Of a DNA stretch of 64,000 nt, positions 35,962 to 44,304 are shown piece after piece. The DNA is taken from the NCBI RefSeq assembly GCF_030272615.1, contig NC_081413.1:722141649-722205648 (forward strand). Direction: 5' to 3'. Within the stretch, counting starts at the first letter, position 1. Every line of letters starts with the position of its first letter. A program made the translations under genes and the position numbers. This DNA comes from Cryptomeria japonica (taxonomy: Eukaryota > Streptophyta > Pinopsida > Cupressales > Cupressaceae). The notes under the pieces were generated by a model. The model searched no databases. It was not told where the DNA came from and worked only from the letters and a program-made list of their open reading frames with translations.

Positions 35962-37069
35962 TGGGTCACCAGCACCATGCGTAGAGACACTGCTCCTTCC
36001 TCCTTCGAGATTCATCTTCATCCTTTCACTTTGCACACACTCACAGCCTATTCATCCACAATAAAACTTACCCATTCCCATCATGGCTTGTTATTGATCT
36101 ACCCAAGATTGGTTCGCCATTCATAATAAACCTTCCTTTTCACTCCTTTCCATTCATAATAAATCAGATCCTATCTGTAGCTAAGGCTAATCCTAAGTCT
36201 AGTAATGGGTGTGGAACTGAGAGCATCACATGTTTCAAGGATTACAGTTTCTTCCAGTTTTCTTCAGTCTATCTGCGCACAATCCGCAATAAAGCAACAT
36301 TTGCATCGCCAATCTGCAATAAAGTTTCATCTTATTCGCAATAAAGTATCAGTTTCATGGATTTAGTCAGTTTCAAATGAGACACAATAGCAACAATGGT
36401 CTTCAACAAATCAAATCTTTCAATAGACTCAGACAACATTATGGTTCAGTGCGATCTATCCTTTTTGTGAAAGTAAACATTGTGACCACAATCAAATAAT
36501 ACTTATACAAGTGACAAGAGACACTAAAACTTGAGGACTATAGTGGATGTTGGTGTTGAGTCTTTATTTTCTTTTGATTTTATCTTTTGGTGACATGTCT
36601 TTTAGCTTTTCCAGGATGTCTCTGACTAGAGATTTTATCTCCAAGATGTCTTTGACTAGAAAGGCGAGGATGGGTTATCATCACTTATTTTTCTTTGTTG
36701 TCTATGGATTGTCTCTTAGTAATGCTATGACTTGTCCAAGGATATGAGGACACTATGAGTCTAGTATGAACTGGGGCATTCCTTGTTTGTGACTGTCTTA
36801 TCTCCATGCAAACGGGTACAATGACTTTCTAGGTCGAACATATGCCTCGATTGTCATAACCTATTTTGCCATAATAAAGCTCAATGACGATAATGCACAA
36901 GAAGCTCTTTCACTTTCATATCTTCTATCTTCCATCCCCCTTTCTTGATTGACCTCCATCATCCTTCTTGAGTCCATGTAGCCTGCTATCACATGACTGA
37001 GTATAATGACACACCAAAAATATTTGCATTTCATGTAGTTGCACCTGCATTACCATATATTAAGCATTT
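35962..37069. other. Element B 3' region without recognised gene
   Basis: Non-coding. Contains ATTCGCAATAAAG and ATCCGCAATAAAG short direct repeats (36280-36350) and no protein-like frame. Confidence 0.6.
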
Positions 37070-37074
37070 CATAC
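37070..37074. repeat. Target-site duplication of solo LTR 2 (CATAC)
   Basis: CATAC directly before the LTR and at 38306-38310 directly after it. Confidence 0.85.
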
Positions 37075-38305
37075 TGTAAAGCGGAAAATCGCAATCGAAC
37101 CCTAGTTGCACTCCCCTCTACCAACTCCGAGGAGAGAGAAGGGAGGTTTGCTAGGGTTGAATGGTTTTCACTTAAGGGAGAGACTTTACATTCAAAAGAG
37201 GGGTTGAAACTCACAAGATCCAATCCCACACAATGCAAGATTGGGTGCTAAATGAATTTCAAGGGTTAGGAAAGCAAGGCTACCCTCTTTTATAAAGAAT
37301 GTTGATAGGAAGATTGAGCTAGGAATGCATAGAAAGTGACAAAGATTCGCTTATAAACTGAGTTCAGGATATAGGATGAAGCTGCGGACCTGGAATTAGC
37401 AGTAAAATGTCGATACGGCGCTGTCCTGCAAATTTGAGCAAAAGTTGTCGGGACGATGGCGCCCGGCGCCACGGTCATCCGAAAAATCCGCAAAACGAAG
37501 GGGGATCTGTTCGTCTCTGCACAAGGGTTCTAGATCTTCAATTTCAGCCGCGTACCTGCAACCTACACACAGAAAAGCGGAGACGATTGGGGGGTTAGGG
37601 ATTAGGGGTTTGCCTTTAGGTCAAACCCCGGTTTTGGAATTAACCAAGTAATGAGAAATGCGGTAAATGTAAATGACTGTAATGTAAAACAAGTACTAAT
37701 ACCTTGTTCTAAGGATGTTTGTATCCTTATGTGCGAAGGTTTAGATGTTGTTGTTTGTTGTATGTTGTAGTAGTATGTAGTTATGTGTGATCTCCTCTTC
37801 AATGGTTGAATCCTTGTCTTTAATGCAACACTTAGCCTTGAATGGAGATTTAGAAGGTATGCTTGAATGCTTGAATGCTTGAGTATAGTTTCCACGCTTT
37901 TACACATATCCTCTTCATCTCTCAAATGAGAGAGAAAAATGTAGTTTATATACTTGTCAATTAGGGCTGATAGACTGATTTTTCCGACCTTAGGCCGACC
38001 AGGGAATGTAATTTTCCAATTTGCAAACATAAAGACCCGAAGTCCAAAAGAGACCAGGCCCAAAATAGGACCCAGGGACCAGGGCGCTGGGTGCCATGGT
38101 CCTGGGGGACCAGGGTGCTGGGCGCTCTGGTCCCACCTCCCGGGACAGCAGGGTGCAAGGAGGTTCAGGCCAGGGTGCTTGAAAAATGCAGTTTTTAGTG
38201 TCGTAATCAGGTTTCGGGGTCTCCATTCAGGTTGCGTGTTGCGTCGCCATCGTGAAGACCGAAATGCAGTCAAAATTGCAAGTGTTGCAATTTTAGGATG
38301 CTACA
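37075..38305 (-). repeat. Solo LTR 2 (1,231 bp) nested in element B
   Basis: Plus-strand ends TGTAAAGCGG and ATGCTACA; read on the minus strand it starts TGTAGCATCCTAAAATTGC and has a TATA box (AAGTATATAAACTAC near 37950-37935). Flanked by CATAC. GC-rich GGGCGCTGG/CCATGGTCC-type repeats occur at 38080-38150. No coding region belongs to it; a 223-codon minus-strand frame is incidental. It inserted after element B and is absent from element A. Confidence 0.85.
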
Positions 38306-38310
38306 CATAC

Positions 38311-38728
38311 ATACATATAGATATCACAATTGCATCACATCCCGCACACAACACATGTTAGCACATTATACATTCTCATCATGCAAATAGTCATTTGCAT
38401 TAACATATTCATTTGCATTTCATACATTCACATTTGCATTGGCATAACATATTAAAACATAAAAGAACAAAAATATTGCATTTTCTCATATACATATTTA
38501 CATCCATATCATAATCCATCACATAGAAACATACTTCATGAAACATCTCATCACATAGGTACGCATGCATATAGCTGCCGCAAAGATGAATTATCTCATA
38601 TATATATATATATATAAAGTGTCATGATACAATGATGTCAAAATCATATGGCTACAAAATCACCCGAAGGTGTCTACATCATAATACAAAATGGTACAAC
38701 ACACTGATACATAGGGAGCCCTCTACGG
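38311..38728. other. Element B 3' region with AT microsatellite
   Basis: AT-rich, with CATTTGCATT direct variants (38380-38450) and an (AT)n microsatellite at about 38598-38617. No gene. Confidence 0.6.
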
Positions 38729-40595
38729 CTATGATGAACTCCCTCCCTTGGAGCCGCTTGGCCTCGACAGAGTCTGATCCCTAGAAGGACCTACCTCAGG
38801 ATCATCCCTCATGTCCCCTCTATCTGGTGGTGGTGGAGGACCCATAACCCCACCGCTGGACGCTTGTCGCCTCTGGCTCCCTCCCATAGTTGTCGCTGTC
38901 TGCGATGGTCTGCGGAAGCTCCTCGCCCGCTGCTCTGGTGGCACTACCCCGTAATATAGGTCTCGCCAGTAACCTATCTCCTCCTCGGCCCGTAGAACAT
39001 AAGCATATCCAGCCCCTGTATCCTCTGTCACCTGCCTCCCAGCCCTCAACACTGTCTCAGCCTCAATATAGCGTTGGATAGCCTGATCTTGCTCATGCTT
39101 TGTCTCCCTTAGTTGCCTCCTGAGCCTAGTTGTCTCCCTCTCCAGGTCCTGAATCTCATCTGCCTATCCCAGGCAGATCTCCCTCAACTCAAGAAGCTCA
39201 TCCTCCTCCTCGGCCCCCTGTACCTCTGCCTGTGGCTCCCCCTATACTGGTGCCTGTACCTACCTCTACCCCTGTCCCTGCACCTATCTAGGACCCTGTG
39301 CTACTGGCACCTGTAGTGGCAATCCACCGCAACCCCTCACCACCCAAGCCTGTCTCTCCTCCCCACCCTCTCTCCGTGGAGCCACCCTCCTCTCTCCAAT
39401 AGCACCTCACCTCCTCCGTCGGCCTCTTCCCCCACCATATCCATCATCATCTCCATCCCCTCCACCATCTCCATCTATTACCTCCCCTGGGTCTGTCAGT
39501 CGTGGAAAGGGATGCTTAGCCCAATACGCCGTATACTCTACATCCATGCCTACATCCTCAATCTTTGGCCACATATCCCATGGCATCAACATCATCTCTA
39601 CTAGCTGCGTCACGACCTAATCATATGACAATAATGGCCCAAAGTGTGCCTGATCTCTGACTGTCCGAGCATACATCCCAGAACCCCATGGCATCCGCTG
39701 AATACAACCAAACTACTGTCTCTCCAATACATAGGGTGTCCGCCCAATCAGATATCTACTCCAGAAAGAATAAGGTAGATCCATTGCGTCCTCCTCCCAC
39801 TGGTCGCACCCGAGGTACAACCTCCATATCATAGTGTCGATCTCATCCAAGACTCAACGCCAATGCTCCAACCTGCCAATCCGTGGCTGTGAAGTAATTA
39901 TATCATATAGATGTACAAAACTGCATCCATGACCCCTGCCCCTGAAGTGTATCAGTCGGGTAACCAGCAGATGCTCATAGGCCCATACCCGCAACAATGT
40001 CACTCCGCAGCCCAATCCTATAGATCCATGATACACAAACTGATGTAGCTCATAATACAAGTGTGCCAGCACACACGGTCCCCAGGCATATCTATGTGTT
40101 GTGTAACTAGTGTCTCCAAGGTGCTCCCCCAACCCATAGCCAACCCTCATGTCGCCCTTTCTGGACACAGGAACCCACTGATCACTCCTCCTAGCACTAC
40201 TAGTAGTCCCAGTCCTGTCGCTGTCATCGTGTCCCATGCCACGTGTCCAGCTCTCATCTCTAGTTCGGGATCCTGAAACACTCGTCTCAGGGCCTCCCTA
40301 TCTCCCTCTCGATCATAAGGAATCAACTCCCCATCGATTGTACCCGCAGTATCCTGTATACATCCTCCAAGGTGATTGTCATCTCACCCATCAGCAAATG
40401 GAACGTACATGTCTCTGAGTGCCATCTCTCAGCTAGCGCAGTCAGCAACCCCATGTTTGCCCGAAACTCAGGCACATACATAATATATCGCAGGCCCATA
40501 CCCTCAATGGCAACTCTATCCTCGAATGTCAACTCTGGTCGCAACCTCTGAGTCGACAGGAATCTCTCCCGTGACTCCAGCATAGGCAAATACTC
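38729..40595 (-). pseudogene. Antisense gene of element B, exon 2: plant mobile domain protein
   Basis: Opposite to gag-pol. From 40595: EYLPMLESRERF, then RANMGLLTALAERWHSETCT, FHLLMGEMTITLEDVYRIL, and in another frame IDGELIPYDREGDREALRR (about 40330-40270), then HRYAWGPCVLAHLYYELHQF and CGVTLLRVWAYEHLL (about 40100-39975): the PMD consensus in order. A less conserved part includes YLIGRTPYVLERQ (about 39760) and EYTAYWAKHPFPRLTDP (about 39530). The protein ends with an RAEEEIGYWRDLYYGVVPPE tail and a Gly/Pro/Ser-rich end at 38729. Two or more frameshifts (about 40325 and 40240) and a few stops. Same order and tail motif (W.(D/T)LY...V.PEQR) as in element A, about 620 codons. Confidence 0.82.
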
Positions 40596-40636
40596 CTGCA
40601 GTCAAGCAAATCAATCATGCCAGTCATAGTGGCATT

Positions 40637-41050
40637 CACTGTTCATCACAAAATGCTACTTTTTATCTAAGTGCATATTATACTCTCTCCTAGTAACACT
40701 CATTGTTCATCACAAAGTGTTGCTTCTATTCTAGTGACACTCACTGTTCATCACAAAATGCTACTTTTTATCTAAGTGCATATGGTACTCTCTCCTAGTA
40801 ACACTCATTGTTCATCACAAAGTGTTGCTTCTATTCTAGTGACACTCACTGTTCATCACAAAGTGTTGTTGATTATCCTAGTGGTACTCCCTGTTCATCA
40901 CAAAGTACTATGTGTTTTGCACTCACTGTTCATCACAAAGTGTTGTTCACATTTGCACTCACTGTTCATCACAAAGTGTTGCTCATATTTTAGTACTCCC
41001 TGTTCATCACAAAGTACTATGTTTTGGTACTCACTGTTCATCACAAAGTG
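40637..41050. repeat. TTCATCACAAAGTG tandem array
   Basis: About ten copies of CACTGTTCATCACAAAGTG and close variants at variable spacing (about 35-60 bp), including a longer 105-bp direct repeat at 40637-40850. Each unit has CACT and AGTG at its ends, so it can form a small imperfect inverted repeat. A diverged copy occurs near 41227. Lies wholly in the predicted antisense intron. Confidence 0.85.
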
Positions 41051-41264
41051 CCTTGATCTATCCTATCCTAGGGCCTCTGCTTGAGTGAATCCTCTTGAGT
41101 AGTTTCCTAATTGGCAACATATGTTTTATCATAGAATTGTCAATCCTAGCCCTATCTGCTATCCTAGTCTTCCCTAGAGGACCTGCTTGAGTGTATCCTC
41201 TTAGCAGCTTATCCAATCGATAGCGTATGTTCATCACAGAACTATCGATTTGACCTTGAAGACA

Positions 41265-41560
41265 TAAACGCACCTTCATGACATAAACGCGCTTATAGAC
41301 TGCATAAACGTGCCTGCTCTGCATAGACGCACCTAAAATACATAGACGTGCCTATGCTCTGCACAGACGTGCCTGTCCTGCACAAACGTGCCCACATTTC
41401 AAAAATGCGCCTGAACAACGCAGATGCACTCGCATTTGACACAGACGCTTTTTCTAGCATAGACGCGCCTGGCACAAACACAGACGCGCCTGGCACAAAC
41501 ACAGACGCGCCTAGCCAACATAGACGCGCCTGGCACCAGCACAGACGCGCCTCAACGTTT
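41265..41560 (-). repeat. CGCGTCTGTG-type repeat cluster 3 (antisense intron)
   Basis: About fifteen copies, written on the plus strand as CACAGACGCGCCT, CATAGACGCGCCT or CATAAACGTGCCT; on the minus strand this is AGGCGCGTCTGTG. It is the same motif as in the gag-pol leader (26105-26370, 27584-27805) but in opposite orientation on the chromosome. Each cluster is therefore in the sense orientation of its own presumed transcript. Confidence 0.85.
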
Positions 41561-41666
41561 TGACATTTTTTTGGACATATTCTAAAATGCATTTATTGCG
41601 CTACCTAAGATGCATTTATGACAACATTTATTACAACAAAGTACAAGGAGGTTTTATGGTACTTAC

Positions 41667-41732
41667 CGGCTCTCCTGCATCTGCTGGCCTCTGATATCGG
41701 CGAATGCGATCGAATCTGTGAACCAATGCCAT
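41667..41732 (-). CDS. Antisense gene of element B, exon 1
   Basis: Twenty-two codons from ATG 41732-41730 to the donor, without stops, ending RRYQRPADAGEP. The basic N-terminal peptide aligns at its end with exon 1 of element A (AYR, stop, PDDAGAA). It joins exon 2 (EYLPMLES) in phase 0. Start chosen because it is the first ATG after the minus-strand TATA box (about 93 bp away) and because the plan is shared with element A. The full gene is broken in exon 2. Confidence 0.6.
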
Positions 41733-41821
41733 CGCTGCTGACTATTGCTACTCTATCTCGCTCTGTACTCTGATCTCTTGGATGTGTGGATGACAATGAG
41801 GATGTATTTCCTTCGTAGTCT

Positions 41822-41829
41822 ATTTTATA
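41822..41829 (-). promoter_or_regulatory. Antisense TATA box of element B
   Basis: Minus-strand TATAAAAT within AGTCTATAAAATAGACTAC; note the inverted repeat AGTCTAT/ATAGACT around it. It stands about 260 bp inside the 3' LTR boundary and points away from it. The same element occurs in element A at 6492-6498. Confidence 0.58.
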
Positions 41830-42068
41830 GACTACCCTAGCCCTAGTCCTAGCCCTCATCTCCCAAGTCAGTCTTCTTTATCCCATGACTCTGTCACTCT
41901 ATCCTATCCGGTTAGTCCATTCTAGCCTTTCTTTCATATCGAGAGATTGTCTGCAATCTTTTCAGACATTTTCATCCAATCTCTCGAGGGGGCATATCAT
42001 TCCCATCTTGGGGCAATTTTGTATCAGTTCATATTATCTTCTTTGAAACAACGCGACAAGCCGCATTA

Positions 42069-42086
42069 TCTCAAAGAGGGGCAAAA
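42069..42086 (+). other. Polypurine tract of element B
   Basis: TCTCAAAGAGGGGCAAAA immediately before the 3' LTR, identical to element A. The preceding ACAACGC and CGAGGGGGCAT segments are also shared with element A. Confidence 0.9.
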
Positions 42087-42866
42087 TGTAGACACCTAAA
42101 ATTGTCATGTCTAATTAAATAAATATCTTTATCTATTTAATTACTTTAGCCTAATTCTTCTATTAATTAAATAAATCTTTATTTATTTAATTAATTCATT
42201 TACCCTCTTCTAGCCTTATTTCTTATTTAAATAAATACATTTATTTATTTAAATTATCCTTTTCTTAAATTAAATAAATATCTTATTTATTTAATTGATC
42301 CCACTTCTTCTATTAATTAAATAAATCTTTATTTATTCAATTAATTCATTAGCCTTTTCTACCCATGACACATGTAATTCATCTCTTAATTCCTACACTA
42401 CCTACCCTCTTATTATTTTCTTATTTCCTCTACCTACCCTCTAATCATAGCCGACCTCTTTTACACCTCTCAATTTTATCCCTCCATTTCATATGGTGTC
42501 TTCTATATAAGGAGATGCTTCCTTCATTATCAAACCCTAACTACTTGATCAATTGACTACTTGACTACATTGTGCTTTTGAACATATGCGATCCTACTTG
42601 CAACCACATTTCCGTTCTTTGTTGAGCTCTTATGCATATAAAATCTAAGAGCAAATATATCAAGCAAGATCAATGGAGATAGGAAGAATGGAGATTCAAA
42701 CCCTATTGGACATGTGATGGTATAATCTTTGTGATTTCATTTGATTTGCACTGTCTTAGGTAATCTTCATATGTTATGGTGGATCTTTGTTGTTGTTAGG
42801 CTAGGGTTTTGTGGTTGAACTCATTTAGTCTTTCATCATTGTTGTTATCCACTTTCACCATATACA
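42087..42866 (+). repeat. 3' LTR of element B (780 bp)
   Basis: TGTAGACACC...ATATACA, followed by ATAGG. TATA box TATATAA at 42504-42510. Differs from the 5' LTR at about 17 positions, several of them C/T. Confidence 0.95.
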
Positions 42867-42871
42867 ATAGG

Positions 42872-43670
42872 CTCATGGCATTTAGGGTCAGAGTCAAAAT
42901 GGAGAGATGGGGAAGAATGTTGAACGAACTCGATGATTTGGTGTGTCATGCAATTAAAGAGATTATAGGTGAGGAATAAATTAACAATGATCTACGTTAT
43001 CAGGTAAATTGCGACATTCCTTCTACCTTTGTTGCCATTTTATTAGTAGTAGGTCCTCAGAAAGAAGAAGCAAACCAATTATGTAAAAGTATCTTTAAGG
43101 AAGAATTTTTGGGTAATCTAGACTTAGCAGTAGATAGTGTAGATCTGGGAACATGATGATTTCGTTTCTAGAAGACTATGGTAAGATTATAGGCTCGGGA
43201 TAGGTTTGTTAACCTGATGTATCAGTTAAGATGTTTCCCCTATTAGAGATAAGAGACAAAGAGGGTTTTGAGAAGAGGAAGAAATAAATTATCAAGAATA
43301 TAGACTTCCTCTTCAAATGGCTCCATTTGAAGGCAACAAAGGGGGGCAATTGGTGGGTGGATTACCTCAGAGCAAAAGGTTTTGAATCTCCTGATGACAT
43401 GCCAAGTGTGGAAGTGGAAAGGATTTTGGTATTACCCTTGGTAATCATAAGGGAAAGTTGGGTCAATGAAGATGCAAAAAAGAAAAGCAGGAAGTCAAAG
43501 AAAGACAAAACTGCAGATCAAAACAATGTAGAGCCATCATCCTCCACCTCTAAGAACATGGACTGTGATTACATGGATCGAAGTTTACTAGAGGAATACA
43601 AAAAATTAGGTTTGGTCTCATTTTAGGATAGAAATACTTTGCCTTAGGTATAGATGGCATATATTTTGTT
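42872..43670 (+). pseudogene. LINE 3' region: unidentified ORF remnants interrupted by element B
   Basis: With element B removed, the frame from ATG 25179 runs on through 42872 to a TAA at about 42977, so the insertion cut an open frame (63 codons in all, basic and Trp/Arg-rich near the junction). A second frame at about 43288-43626 gives FKWLHLKATKGGNWWVDYLR, then PSVEVERILVLPLVIIRESW and a Lys/Ser-rich tail, ending TAG. Upstream stops and frameshifts are present. I recognise no family. It belongs to the LINE insertion because the poly(A) and target duplication follow it. Confidence 0.5.
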
Positions 43671-44291
43671 TGAAACTTGTATTGGGTGGTCTTGTACCTT
43701 TAAACTTATATTATTGAAACTGATTAGCTTTATCAGATAATATCTTTTCTTCGCATGGTCTGGGTTTTCTCATACAAGTTTATTTGGGTTGGTTATTCCA
43801 TTTTGTTCACGTATGACCTAAGAATTGATATGAAATATTGATAATAGTTATGACGAACAACTTATAATTTTTATGGAAATTATTTGTTTGATGTGATTTG
43901 AATTTATCAATATCTTAAGATTGTTTAAATTCAGAATGGCTAAGTACATATCTATGTATGATGCTAGTAATTCAGTGAGAAATTTTGCTGGTAGTTCCCT
44001 TCATTGCTATCTAGTTTGATCCTTTTTAGTTAATGATAGTATTTAAGAAATTATGTTGAGCAAATCTTTACATTGGTTTAGCAGTTAATTAGAAAGTTTC
44101 TTCTTACTAACCTGGTTATCTAGCATATCAATTTTTTTGTGAAAGGATCTACTGGAATCTTCGAGAGAAAGTAAATAAACATAGAAGGTAAGAATGAGAT
44201 ACAGATCTCATAATTGAAGGCTTTAGGTAATTTCATTTCATTTTGATTGTTATTTCCGGCTTTAGCCTGTTACCCAACAAAAAAAAAGCTG
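43671..44291 (+). other. LINE 3' untranslated end with A tail
   Basis: Ends TTTCCGGCTTTAGCCTGTTA then CCCAACAAAAAAAAA (44279-44287) and four bases before the right-hand target duplication. The GC-richer block just before a short A tail is usual for plant LINEs. Confidence 0.6.
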
Positions 44292-44304
44292 AATTGAGAT
44301 GAAT
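44292..44304. repeat. Target-site duplication of the LINE, right copy
   Basis: AATTGAGATGAAT, identical to 21033-21045. Confidence 0.7.

Larger units (their letters stand above)
40596..41666 (-). other. Predicted intron of the antisense gene (element B)
   Basis: Minus-strand donor GAGCCG|GTAAGTACC (GT at 41666-41665) and acceptor TTGCTTGACTGCAG|GAGTAT (AG at 40597-40596). 1,071 bp, phase 0. It holds two repeat arrays (40637-41050 and 41265-41560). Splice sites, phase and the flanking exons correspond to element A, where the intron is only 383 bp and different in sequence. Predicted from sequence only. Confidence 0.68.
25220..42866 (+). mobile_element. Element B: complete 17.6-kb Tat/Ogre-type Ty3/gypsy retrotransposon
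   Basis: Order: 5' LTR, primer binding site, 2.3-kb leader with repeats, gag, protease, G-patch-like segment, acidic linker, RT, RNase H, archaeal-type RNase H, integrase, 3' region with an antisense spliced gene, polypurine tract, 3' LTR. About 16.4 kb without the solo LTR nested at 37075. The LTRs differ at about 17 of 780 positions by eye (about 2%), so the insertion is moderately young. The gag-pol frame nevertheless carries 14 in-frame stops and one frameshift, so this copy is non-autonomous and may have been replicated in trans. Confidence 0.92.
21046..44291 (+). mobile_element. 5'-truncated LINE (L1-type) split by two later insertions
   Basis: Starts within the reverse transcriptase domain and ends with a short poly(A) at about 44279-44287, flanked by AATTGAGATGAAT. 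After removing the solo LTR (21870-23113) and element B (25220-42866) with one copy of each target duplication, about 4.3 kb of LINE remains: RT end, zinc-finger region, RNase H, then about 2 kb of 3' sequence with further ORF remnants. Reading across both insertion sites restores continuous LINE translation, which confirms the nesting. Confidence 0.7.

Noticed and set aside
37602..38273. 223-codon minus-strand ORF
   Set aside because: Lies wholly inside solo LTR 2, Pro/Gly/Trp-rich from GC-rich repeats, with no domain. Incidental.
41293..41592. Minus-strand frame with a repeated peptide (ASVFVPG, ARLCW units)
   Set aside because: It is the translation of the CGCGTCTGTG array. Unit spacing is not consistently a multiple of three, and the array lies inside the predicted intron.
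25497..42556. Identical 63-codon ORFs at 25497-25688 and 42365-42556
   Set aside because: They are the same stretch of the two LTRs of element B; identity comes from LTR duplication, not from coding constraint.
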